Below, in pieces: positions 13,710 to 19,170 of a stretch of DNA of 19,170 nucleotides. The notes under the pieces are model-generated. The model had not been told where the DNA came from and made no database searches. It saw only the letters and a list, made by a program, of their open reading frames with translations. The stretch's first letter is position 1. Every line of letters begins with the position of its first letter. Source of the DNA: Candidatus Nitrosopumilus sp. (GTDB taxonomy: Archaea; Thermoproteota; Nitrososphaeria; Nitrososphaerales; Nitrosopumilaceae); the NCBI GenBank assembly GCA_018657375.1, contig JABHXI010000017.1, forward strand, positions 1-19,170, given 5' to 3'. Both the position numbers and the translations under genes were made by a program.

Positions 13710-15008
13710 ATGGCAGATAAACCACACTTAAACATGATCGTAACTGGTCATATTGATAACGGAAAATCTACAACTATGGGTCATTTCTTAATGGATCTTG
13801 GTGTTGTGGATGAGAGAACTATCGCAGCACACGGAGCCGAATCCGAGAAGACCGGAAAAGGTGATACTTTCAAGTATGCATGGGTTATGGATAACATTAA
13901 AGATGAAAGAGAAAGAGGAATTACAATAGATTTAGCATTCCAAAAATTTGAATCTACCAAATACTTCTTCACATTAATTGATGCACCTGGTCACAGGGAC
14001 TTCATTAAAAACATGATTACTGGTGCATCTGAAGCAGATGCAGCAATCTTAGTACTTTCAGCAAAAGAAGGTGAAACTGATACTGCAACTGCAGCTGGTG
14101 GACAAGCAAGAGAACACGCATTTTTGCTTAAGACATTAGGTGTAAAACAAATTATTGTTGCAATTAACAAGATGGATGCAGTTGACTATAAAGAAGATGC
14201 ATTCAATGCAGCCAAAGAGAAAGGTCAGAAATTAGTAAGATCTGTTGGTTACAAACTAGAAGAAGTACCTATCATTCCAGTTTCTGGATGGAAAGGAGAT
14301 AATTTAGTTAAGAAAACTGAGAACATGCCATGGTATTCTGGTAAAACACTACTTGAAGCATTTGATGACTTTACAGTAGAGCCAAAACCAACTGGTAAAC
14401 CATTACGTGTTCCAATCCAAGACGTTTATACAATTACTGGTGTAGGAACTGTACCTGTTGGTAGAGTTGAGACCGGTATCATGAAAGCAGCACAAAAAAT
14501 TATTGTAATGCCTTCTGGTGCACTCGGTGAGATTAAATCTATTGAAACACACCATACAGAAATGCCAACTGCAGAAGCAGGTGACAACATTGGTTTCAAT
14601 CTAAGAGGTATTGAAAAGAAAGATATCAAAAGAGGTGATGTCCTTGGTACCCCTGATGCCCCACCAAATGTAGCAAAAGAATTCAAAGCCCAAATTATTG
14701 TTATTCACCATCCAACAGCAATTGCCCCTGGATACACTCCAGTTATGCACGCACACACAACACAAGTTGCAGCAACTGTTACTGAGTTCCTTCAAAAAAT
14801 CAACCCAGCAACTGGTGCAGTTGAGGAAGAAAATCCAAAATTCCTTAAAGTGGGAGATGCAGCAATTGTAAAAATTAGACCGGTGAGACCAACTTGTATC
14901 GAAACATTCGAAGAATTCCCAGAAATGGGAAGATTCGCACTTAGAGATATGGGTGCAACAATCGCAGCAGGTATTGTTAAGGAAATTACCGAAGAGCATA
15001 AACCATAG
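13710..15008 (+). CDS. tuf: Translation elongation factor 1-alpha (aEF1A)
   Basis: The 432-aa GTPase delivers aminoacyl-tRNA to the ribosome. The GTPase domain (about 1-225) shows G1 GHIDNGKST (13-21), the switch I segment ERERGITID, DAPGHRDF (G3) and NKMD (G4). Two beta-barrel domains follow. Length is typical of archaea. In the G1 loop the common GHVDHGK reads GHIDNGK, with Asn for the second His. Its codon use is more purine-ending than that of neighbours, as expected for a highly expressed gene. S10 follows 8 nt downstream, preserving the archaeal tuf-rpsJ pairing, but the usual upstream str-operon genes are replaced by the divergent fbp. Confidence 0.98.
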   Translation: MADKPHLNMIVTGHIDNGKSTTMGHFLMDLGVVDERTIAAHGAESEKTGKGDTFKYAWVMDNIKDERERGITIDLAFQKFESTKYFFTLIDAPGHRDFIKNMITGASEADAAILVLSAKEGETDTATAAGGQAREHAFLLKTLGVKQIIVAINKMDAVDYKEDAFNAAKEKGQKLVRSVGYKLEEVPIIPVSGWKGDNLVKKTENMPWYSGKTLLEAFDDFTVEPKPTGKPLRVPIQDVYTITGVGTVPVGRVETGIMKAAQKIIVMPSGALGEIKSIETHHTEMPTAEAGDNIGFNLRGIEKKDIKRGDVLGTPDAPPNVAKEFKAQIIVIHHPTAIAPGYTPVMHAHTTQVAATVTEFLQKINPATGAVEEENPKFLKVGDAAIVKIRPVRPTCIETFEEFPEMGRFALRDMGATIAAGIVKEITEEHKP

Positions 15009-15016
15009 GCGTTTTT

Positions 15017-15325
15017 ATGACACAAACTGCCCGTGTTAAACTCACATCTATCAGTCTCCCTAAACTGGATACTGTATGTGACGAGATAATGGGTATTGGT
15101 AAAAAAACCGGTGTAAAAGTTAAAGGTCCAACTCCACTTCCTGTAAAAAGATTACACATTGCTACAAGAAAATCACCTTGTGGCAGCGGTACTGAAACTT
15201 ATGAGAAATGGGAAATGCGAATGCACAGAAGAATAATCAACATTAGTGCAGATGATAAAGCCATCAGACAACTAATGCGATTAAAAATTCCTGATGACGT
15301 TTACATTGAGTTATCTTTAACTTGA
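15017..15325 (+). CDS. rps10: Small ribosomal subunit protein uS10
   Basis: The 102-aa product has the uS10 arrangement: an N-terminal strand (ARVKLTSISLPKLD), a long helix, the extended loop GPTPLPVKRLHIATRKSPCG (37-56) and the RMHRRIINI segment followed by a C-terminal strand (DDVYIELSL). It is part of the 30S head near the A site. It lies 8 nt behind EF-1alpha and is presumably co-transcribed with it. Length and motifs are normal for archaea. Confidence 0.97.
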   Translation: MTQTARVKLTSISLPKLDTVCDEIMGIGKKTGVKVKGPTPLPVKRLHIATRKSPCGSGTETYEKWEMRMHRRIINISADDKAIRQLMRLKIPDDVYIELSLT

Positions 15326-15364
15326 TTTGGTATCCTTAAATTATAGAAATTATTGATGATAAAC

Positions 15365-15571
15365 ATGACTGAAGAAATAACTGAAGAAATAACTGAAGAA
15401 GTAGAGGAAACCCCTGCTGAAGTATTTGATGTAAATTATGCTTGCTTGAGATGTGGAACCATTGTTTCAAATACGGAGTTATCTCGTTTACCTGAAATCA
15501 AATGTATCTGTGGTTTTAGAGTATTCACTAAAAATAGGGCTCCAGTCGTCAAAACAATAAAGGCAATTTAA
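15365..15571 (+). CDS. rpo12: RNA polymerase subunit Rpo12 (RpoP), N-terminally extended
   Basis: The core (about 24-68) carries the Rpo12/RPB12 pattern Y-x-C-L-R-C-G ... L-S-R-L-P-x-I-K-C-x-C-G-F-R-V ... K-x-R-x-x-V-V-K-T-I-K-A-I, a small zinc subunit that anchors the Rpo3/Rpo10 assembly platform. Two oddities are visible. The second zinc knuckle is C47-I-C49 with one intervening residue instead of the usual two (CPxCG). The N-terminus is an acidic extension of about 23 residues built from TEEI/TEEI/TEEV repeats, while archaeal Rpo12 is usually 45-50 aa in total. I chose ATG 15365 (68 aa); TTG 15353 and ATG 15356 are alternatives. The gene is 39 nt after S10 and its stop abuts the stop of the convergent zinc-finger gene. 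Confidence 0.88.
   Translation: MTEEITEEITEEVEETPAEVFDVNYACLRCGTIVSNTELSRLPEIKCICGFRVFTKNRAPVVKTIKAI
15368..15403 (+). repeat. 12-bp tandem repeat encoding TEEI units in rpo12
   Basis: ACTGAAGAAATA occurs twice in perfect tandem (15368-15379, 15380-15391), and a third copy differs at one base (ACTGAAGAAGTA, 15392-15403). All copies are in frame at the start of rpo12, so copy-number change would lengthen or shorten the acidic tail by four residues. Confidence 0.9.
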
Positions 15572-15775
15572 TTATCTGTCTTTTTTGTAGCTGTGTTTTC
15601 TTTGTAGGTGGGTTCTCATATCTTCCATATTGGAAAATTCTATTCCACATACTTTACAATCATACTGTACGTCTTTTCCATGAACAATTTGTTTGTGATT
15701 CATGAATTCTTCTTCTTTTGAAAATTTTTTATTACAATTGTCGCACTGATACTTTTTAAAAAAATTCACTTTCAT
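15572..15775 (-). CDS. Two-finger C2H2 zinc protein, 67 aa
   Basis: Two classical C2H2 fingers fill the protein. Finger 1 uses C11, C14, H27 and H32, finger 2 uses C40, C43, H56 and H61; both have spacing C-x2-C-x12-H-x4-H with the conserved Phe and hydrophobic residue. The linker G-K-D-V-Q-Y resembles a TGEKPY-type linker only loosely. The basic ends suggest nucleic-acid binding, but small archaeal C2H2 proteins are largely uncharacterised. Its ATG overlaps the TGA of the upstream triple-zinc-repeat gene in an ATGA junction, so the two are co-transcribed and translationally coupled. Confidence 0.88.
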   Translation of the reverse strand: MKVNFFKKYQCDNCNKKFSKEEEFMNHKQIVHGKDVQYDCKVCGIEFSNMEDMRTHLQRKHSYKKDR

Positions 15776-16191
15776 CCAAACTCGGATTTCTTTTTATCCC
15801 AGCATTTTCTACATAGTTGACCTTCTATTTTCCAATGATTTTTTGGGTTGTGTCTGATTAATCCCATTTTTGTATCGCATAATGAACAAAAATTTTTCTT
15901 TTGAGCAAAATCTTTTTCTTTTTGATCAAAACAATTCTTGCATAGTAAACCCTCCATATCCCATTGCCATCGTGGTTCCCATAAATCGGTAATTTTTTGT
16001 GTTATCTTGCATTTTACACATGGTTGTCTTACTTGCCCTTCGTAGTATTCTTTTGATTTATCAAAATGACAATCTCCGCATAGTAAACCCTTCAAATTCC
16101 ATTCTTTTTTTGGTTTGTGTTTGTGGGTTAACTCCTTGTTACAAACTACACAATATTTTGGTTTTTTAGTAAATAGTCCCATGCCTTTCAT
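15772..16191 (-). CDS. Triple CxxC-CxxC zinc-repeat protein, 139 aa
   Basis: The protein is built from three copies of one zinc module with the pattern C-x2-C-x20-22-C-x2-C: C14/C17/C38/C41, C58/C61/C84/C87 and C102/C105/C127/C130. Before the second CxxC of each module stands W-x-[LMI]-[KE]-G-[LQ]-L-C (W31, W77, W120). The protein is basic between modules and has no membrane segment. Each copy probably folds as a zinc ribbon or treble clef; I do not recognise the full-length family. It may start at M1 (16191) or M4 (16182, MGLFTKKPKYC), the latter beginning like the C2H2 protein at 18192 (MGLFKRNK). An A/T-only promoter region precedes it, and the C2H2 gene overlaps its stop. Confidence 0.78.
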   Translation of the reverse strand: MKGMGLFTKKPKYCVVCNKELTHKHKPKKEWNLKGLLCGDCHFDKSKEYYEGQVRQPCVKCKITQKITDLWEPRWQWDMEGLLCKNCFDQKEKDFAQKKNFCSLCDTKMGLIRHNPKNHWKIEGQLCRKCWDKKKSEFG

Positions 16192-16301
16192 TTAATTTTA
16201 AAATATTTAATTATTAAATGTAAACCCCTGGTACAAACTGTTGGTAAATACACGCTAAATCTTATTGAATAATAAAAATAATTAAAAATTATAAAAACTG
16301 A

Positions 16302-16424
16302 TTATTGATTAAGAAGTTTTTCAAGAGCTTGACTTGCATTAAGCATGCCATTTTTCTTGGCGAATTCTTCAATCATTTTGTATTGTTTTTCACTAAAACA
16401 TACTGGCATTGAACGTGTTTTCAT
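16302..16424 (-). CDS. Small ribbon-helix-helix (CopG-like) protein, 40 aa
   Basis: A short frame from ATG (16422-16424) to TAA (16302-16304) encodes 40 residues. The arrangement is typical of ribbon-helix-helix proteins: a short strand (RSMPVCF, 4-10), the turn S-E-K-Q, helix A (about 12-24, YKMIEEFAKKNG), then N-A-S-Q and helix B (ALEKLL). Such proteins are dimeric DNA-binding repressors or antitoxins. No toxin gene is adjacent (the neighbours are the triple-zinc gene and a divergent nucleotide-binding protein gene), so a stand-alone regulator or chromatin-type factor is more likely. It accounts for most of the 300-nt gap between larger genes; the rest (16192-16301) is A/T-rich with nothing recognisable beyond the promoter area of the zinc gene. 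Confidence 0.72.
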   Translation of the reverse strand: MKTRSMPVCFSEKQYKMIEEFAKKNGMLNASQALEKLLNQ

Positions 16425-16498
16425 AGTAACATTTCATATAATTCCCTAATATCTTTTTCTCTACGAACATATTTCAAACAGTTTCTTTTAGTTATGCT

Positions 16499-17008
16499 AT
16501 GGTGAAACAAACACAGATCTTGGTTATTGGAAATAATACTAATGGCTGTACTCCTAAACATGAAAAAATGGCATATGATATTGGAATTGAAATTGCAAAA
16601 TCTGGATCTGTTTTAATTACTGGCGGTTTAGGAGGCGTGATGAATGCCTGTTCTCATGGTGCAAAAGATGGCAATGGAATTACTGTGGGAATATTGCCTC
16701 AAGATGATCCTAAATTTGCTAATGACTACTGTGACATTGTGATCCCTTCCGGAATGGGTTTTACTCGTGATTTTCTTAATGCATTATCTGCTGATGGTGT
16801 GATAATTGTAGGCGGTGGTTCTGGAACTTTGTCTGAGGTATGCGCTGCATATATGAGCAAAAAACCCATGGTTGCGATTCGAGGAATTGAAAGTTCTATC
16901 ACCCCATACATTGATGGATATGTGGATCATAGAAAAAATGTAAAAATTATCGGCGCTGATACTGCAACAGAGGCAGTTGAAAAAATTTTAGAATTAATTA
17001 AAGCATAG
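16499..17008 (+). CDS. LOG/TIGR00725-like Rossmann nucleotide-binding protein
   Basis: The 169-aa protein has the SLOG/lysine-decarboxylase-like Rossmann fold: a first strand ILVIGNN, TGGLGGVM (41-48), an MGFTRD segment with R90, and VGGGSGTLSE (104-113) in place of the LOG family's PGGxGTxxE. E113 is the expected catalytic or ligand residue of that motif. LOG proteins hydrolyse nucleoside monophosphates (cytokinin-activating in plants); TIGR00725 members are shorter relatives without assigned substrates. ATG 16499 is the only plausible start. The gene is divergent from the ribbon-helix-helix gene and its last 11 nt overlap the 3' end of the convergent 3-hydroxybutyryl-CoA dehydrogenase gene. 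Confidence 0.85.
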   Translation: MVKQTQILVIGNNTNGCTPKHEKMAYDIGIEIAKSGSVLITGGLGGVMNACSHGAKDGNGITVGILPQDDPKFANDYCDIVIPSGMGFTRDFLNALSADGVIIVGGGSGTLSEVCAAYMSKKPMVAIRGIESSITPYIDGYVDHRKNVKIIGADTATEAVEKILELIKA

Positions 17009-18137
17009 AAATTAGTAGAGGATCTGGTTTGTAAAACTCTCCGTGTTCTTTTTCAAGTCTATTTAATTCGTCTACAATATTTTTAATCCCAATTTCTTTT
17101 GCGGTTTCAAACAGCGGTTTTCTTAATCCTAATCCTAGTTGTGCTGCTTTTTCAATTTCACTAATATCGCTTGCACCGTTTGTAATTAGCCATGCTGCAT
17201 TGTTTAGAATATTTGCCACTAGTTGAATCGGATTAAATTTTTCTGCTAACTCTTCAGATAATTCAACTCTTTCATATTTGTCATCAGAATATTTGTAATA
17301 ACCTTCACCTGATTTTTGACCCAATTTTTTTCCATCAAACATTTTTTCTATTGTCGGATGTGGATTGATTACTTTTTTATCTCTCAAGTGCATTTCTACA
17401 GTTGCTTTGTGTATCACATCCATTCCTGTAAAATCAGCTAACTCAAAAATTCCCATTGGAAAACCTAGATTAAATTTTACTGCAGAATCAATTTCTTCAA
17501 GTGTTGCATTCGTCCTATCTTGAGCATAACATGCTTCGTGAACCATTGGAATGAATAACCTGTTGATGATAAATCCTGGAACATCTTTTCTACATAGTAC
17601 GGCTTGTTTATTTACTGATTTTACATATTCTTGAGTTAAATCTGTAATTGCTTGAGTTGTTTTTTCTCCTGGAATTATTTCTACCAATTTCATTAATTGT
17701 GGGGGATTGAAAAAATGAATTCCTATGAACTTTTCTGGACGTGATGTCGTATTTGCTATTTCCGTAATTGGCAGTGTGCTTGTGTTTGATGCAAATATTA
17801 CATCTGGTCCTGCAACTGCATCCAATTCTGCATACACTTTTTTCTTTAATTCCATTATTTCTGGAACGACCTCTATTATCATTTCTGCATTTTTTACGGC
17901 TTCCTTCAAATCTACAATTGGAACTATTCTTGAAAAAATCGAATCAGCTTTTTCTTTTGATATTTTTTCTTTAGAGACTAGTTTATCTAAACTCCATTTT
18001 ATTTTCTCCATTGCTTTGTCTAAAAATTCTTGTTTGATGTCTCGCAACACTACATTGTATCCTGCAGTTGCTGATACTTGGGCAATTCCGTGACCCATTA
18101 CTCCTGAACCTAAAACTGTGATATTTTTTACTAACAT
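16998..18137 (-). CDS. hbd: 3-hydroxybutyryl-CoA dehydrogenase (3-hydroxyacyl-CoA dehydrogenase family)
   Basis: From ATG 18137 the protein has 379 aa. The GTG at 18179 would add 14 residues, but it lies across the TATA box and the dinucleotide motif normally begins near residue 10, so I reject it. The NAD-binding domain (1-185) has GSGVMG (10-15), SNTS (117-120), H141 and E153 in HFFNPPQLMKLVEII, and N192 in PGFIINR, all active-site positions of the family. A first C-terminal helical domain (about 187-283, ending KSGEGYYKY) is followed by a second, partial one (about 300-375). The enzyme oxidises (S)-3-hydroxybutyryl-CoA to acetoacetyl-CoA, a late step of the 3-hydroxypropionate/4-hydroxybutyrate CO2-fixation cycle used by ammonia-oxidising archaea. 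Degradative beta-oxidation is the alternative but no other such genes are present. Confidence 0.93.
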   Translation of the reverse strand: MLVKNITVLGSGVMGHGIAQVSATAGYNVVLRDIKQEFLDKAMEKIKWSLDKLVSKEKISKEKADSIFSRIVPIVDLKEAVKNAEMIIEVVPEIMELKKKVYAELDAVAGPDVIFASNTSTLPITEIANTTSRPEKFIGIHFFNPPQLMKLVEIIPGEKTTQAITDLTQEYVKSVNKQAVLCRKDVPGFIINRLFIPMVHEACYAQDRTNATLEEIDSAVKFNLGFPMGIFELADFTGMDVIHKATVEMHLRDKKVINPHPTIEKMFDGKKLGQKSGEGYYKYSDDKYERVELSEELAEKFNPIQLVANILNNAAWLITNGASDISEIEKAAQLGLGLRKPLFETAKEIGIKNIVDELNRLEKEHGEFYKPDPLLISML

Positions 18138-18160
18138 GTGTTGACTCAATTCAGTATCCT

Positions 18161-18166
18161 TTATAA
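18161..18166. promoter_or_regulatory. Palindromic TATA box shared by two divergent leaderless genes
   Basis: TTATAA is self-complementary. Its centre is about 26 nt from the ATG of hbd (18137, -) and about 28 nt from the ATG of the C2H2 gene (18192, +), the expected spacing for leaderless transcripts in both directions. No other TATA-like sequence lies in the 54-nt gap at suitable distance. Confidence 0.6.
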
Positions 18167-18191
18167 CGTATTTCTTCACCCTTTTGATATT

Positions 18192-18356
18192 ATGGGATTA
18201 TTCAAACGTAACAAGGATGATGATAATAAAACTAAATGTGATACGTGTGGAACTGAATTACATGATCCTGAGAAACTAAAAAGACACATGAAAAAAGCCC
18301 ATGGTAACGTACCTGCCAAAAAACCCGATGCTGGTGGGGACGGCGGCCTATGGTAA
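18192..18356 (+). CDS. Single-finger C2H2 zinc protein, 54 aa
   Basis: The start is ATG 18192, which begins MGLFKRNKDD; the open frame reaches upstream to 18138, but that part overlaps the promoter. One C2H2 finger is present: C16, C19, H32, H37 (C-x2-C-x12-H-x4-H), flanked by a basic/acidic N-terminus and a Lys/Pro/Gly-rich tail ending GGDGGLW. A single finger seldom binds DNA alone, so protein binding or dimerisation is possible. The next gene begins 1 nt after its stop. Confidence 0.82.
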   Translation: MGLFKRNKDDDNKTKCDTCGTELHDPEKLKRHMKKAHGNVPAKKPDAGGDGGLW

Positions 18357-18357
18357 A

Positions 18358-18636
18358 ATGAAGTTAAGTTCTAGTCAACAACAAGGATTAGTTTTTGTGA
18401 GTGCTTTTTTGGCTGTTGGGATTGTTTTATCCACAATGGTATTTCCGTTTTGGCACTTAATTCGAGAGGACGTGTTTGAGGATGTTGTAATTTTGAATAA
18501 CGATGATGGCACTTGCTATGTGGAAACAATCGACGCTGTTCCTAAAATTATTGAAAATTGTGAATTAAATGCTGGTGACGAGGTTACGATAAAATTTGGA
18601 AAAGATTTAGCATGGGCTGACGTTGTTACTCCATAA
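18358..18636 (+). CDS. Membrane-anchored small protein, 92 aa, unknown
   Basis: I start it at ATG 18358, 1 nt after the stop of the C2H2 gene; the upstream open frame lies inside that gene. The product has a polar N-terminus, one membrane helix (about 11-30) and a soluble domain of about 60 residues containing C53 and C68, which could form a disulfide if extracytoplasmic. The tail (AGDEVTIKFGKDLAWADVV) looks like beta strands. I recognise no family. Tight coupling to the C2H2 gene suggests co-expression. Confidence 0.7.
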   Translation: MKLSSSQQQGLVFVSAFLAVGIVLSTMVFPFWHLIREDVFEDVVILNNDDGTCYVETIDAVPKIIENCELNAGDEVTIKFGKDLAWADVVTP

Positions 18637-18673
18637 TCGATACTTTGATATTTTAAAAATTTAATTTCTACTC

Positions 18674-19081
18674 GTGGACTGTATTTTTTGCAAAATTATT
18701 TCTAGACAAATTCCTGCTAAAATTCTTAATGAAACATCTCATTCGATATGTTTTTTGGATGCATTTCCTCTTACAAAAGGACACGTGCTAGTCATTCCAA
18801 AAAACCACCATAAAAAAATTCAGGACATGAGTAGTAGTGAAAATTCTGATTTATTTTCTCTAGTCCATGCTATGATGTCTAAAGTTGATTCTATTACTGG
18901 TTCAACTTTGATTGCAATTCATAACGGTGAATCTGCTGGCCAGGATATACCTCATGTTCATGTACACTTAGTTCCTAGAAGTGAATTTGACTCAGCTGGT
19001 CCCATTCATAGCATGTTTAATTCTTCATTGAATTTGTCAAATTCTGAAATTGAAAAATACTATAACTTGTTAAAACTTTAG
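18674..19081 (+). CDS. HIT-family nucleotide hydrolase
   Basis: The 135-aa protein has an N-terminal CIFC (C3, C6) zinc pair, F-L-D-A-F-P and GHVLVIPKNHH (36-46), and the histidine-triad HVHVH (94-98) within GQDIPHVHVHLVPR. This is the Hint/HinT-like layout, hydrolysing nucleoside phosphoramidates or dinucleotides such as Ap4A; the exact substrate is unknown. The start is GTG at 18674, preceded by an A/T-rich box (TTTTAAAAATTTAA) at suitable distance; no upstream ATG fits. Its TAG stop shares 3 nt with the stop of the convergent ferredoxin gene. Confidence 0.93.
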   Translation: MDCIFCKIISRQIPAKILNETSHSICFLDAFPLTKGHVLVIPKNHHKKIQDMSSSENSDLFSLVHAMMSKVDSITGSTLIAIHNGESAGQDIPHVHVHLVPRSEFDSAGPIHSMFNSSLNLSNSEIEKYYNLLKL

Positions 19082-19170
19082 TAGGGGAATAGTTTTTCTT
19101 TTGTTCTGATATTTTCTACACTTATTGCTTTTGTTGGACATGTTTGTGCTGCATTCATTATTTTATTTAC
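19078..19170 (-). CDS. Ferredoxin, C-terminal fragment (cut by window edge)
   Basis: Thirty codons read leftward from the window edge to TAA (19078-19080). The sequence includes NAAQTCPTKAISVENI, the closing C-P-x-x-A-I motif of bacterial/archaeal-type [4Fe-4S] or [3Fe-4S] ferredoxins, followed by a short tail ending LFPY. The rest of the cluster ligands lie outside the window, so cluster number is unknown. The gene faces the HIT gene and their stops overlap. Confidence 0.75.
   Translation of the reverse strand, partial: VNKIMNAAQTCPTKAISVENIRTKEKLFPY

Noticed and set aside
14426..15025. Leftward frames opposite EF-1alpha
   Set aside because: They are antisense to a certain gene, and their composition (Cys/Ser/Phe-rich) reflects the complement of EF-1alpha codons.
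15354..15400. C/D-box-like guide RNA at the rpo12 start (TGATGAT then CTGA)
   Set aside because: Box spacing is too short for a C-D' guide and the CTGA copies are explained by the coding repeat.
15368..15403. Tandem repeat as a CRISPR remnant
   Set aside because: The units are 12 bp, contiguous without spacers, and in frame with rpo12.
18138..18191. Upstream extensions of hbd (GTG 18179) and of the C2H2 protein (ATG 18138)
   Set aside because: Both would run through the shared TATA box and add residues foreign to their families.
18216..18280. C/D-box-like motifs (GATGATGA ... CTGA) in the C2H2 gene
   Set aside because: The motifs are inside a coding frame (Asp-Asp-Asp codons), and no terminal stem is present.
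18301..18357. Upstream start for the membrane-anchored protein at 18358
   Set aside because: The extension lies inside the C2H2 gene in another frame; ATG 18358 follows directly after that gene's stop.
1..19170. tRNA, rRNA, insertion sequence, integrase, att site or origin
   Set aside because: I saw no tRNA T-loop consensus in the intergenic regions, no transposase or integrase motifs, and no terminal inverted repeats or replication-initiator genes.

Overview
The window looks like chromosomal DNA from an ammonia-oxidising archaeon of the Nitrososphaerota (Thaumarchaeota), closest in character to Nitrosopumilus or Nitrosarchaeum. The grounds are very low G+C, archaeal information-processing genes (EF-1alpha, S10, Rpo12, ATP-dependent DNA ligase, tRNA-splicing endonuclease, PIN-ATPase-KH protein), an archaeal-type fructose-1,6-bisphosphate aldolase/phosphatase, a 3-hydroxybutyryl-CoA dehydrogenase, and TATA-like boxes 25-30 nt before many start codons with almost no Shine-Dalgarno sequences (leaderless mRNAs). 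No mobile element, CRISPR array, tRNA or rRNA was seen. The assignment comes from protein recognition only; no search was run.

Layout. 1-265 (-) is the start of a TldD/PmbA-like protease cut by the window edge, with a possible 47-aa ORF upstream. 564-2387 (+) is a PIN-ATPase-KH protein. 2425-3263 (-) holds an unknown helical protein and a MntR/DtxR-type metal regulator. 3397-5764 (+) is a run of envelope-directed genes: an unknown protein, a DUF192 protein, an unknown exported protein and a TauE/SafE permease. 5877-8104 (-) is a two-gene unit, a tandem-SDR protein resembling the N-terminal half of Chloroflexus malonyl-CoA reductase plus a MaoC-like hotdog protein. Divergent from it are two unknown small genes (8194-8819, +). 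8816-13580 (-) carries tRNA-splicing endonuclease, a DUF47/PhoU-like protein, DNA ligase, a small membrane protein and FBP aldolase/phosphatase. 13710-15571 (+) carries EF-1alpha, ribosomal protein S10 and RNA polymerase subunit Rpo12. 15572-16424 (-) carries a two-finger C2H2 protein overlapping a triple CxxC zinc protein, then a 40-aa ribbon-helix-helix protein. 16499-17008 (+) is a LOG/TIGR00725-like nucleotide-binding protein, facing 3-hydroxybutyryl-CoA dehydrogenase (16998-18137, -). 18192-18636 (+) holds a single-finger C2H2 protein and a membrane-anchored protein, followed by a HIT-family protein (18674-19081, +). A ferredoxin C-terminus (-) enters from the right edge.

How the genes fit together. 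Three loci touch carbon assimilation. 3-Hydroxybutyryl-CoA dehydrogenase belongs to the 3-hydroxypropionate/4-hydroxybutyrate cycle. FBP aldolase/phosphatase is the committing gluconeogenic step that turns fixed carbon into hexose. The tandem SDR is a candidate malonic-semialdehyde/3-hydroxypropionate-type oxidoreductase by resemblance only. The most unusual observations are that tandem SDR with Gln where the SDR catalytic Lys should be, its hotdog partner without the usual catalytic Asp/His, an Rpo12 with a shortened C-x-C zinc knuckle and repeat-built acidic N-terminus, a palindromic TATA box placed almost symmetrically between two divergent leaderless starts, a triple-repeat zinc protein, and four convergent gene pairs whose stop codons overlap or abut.
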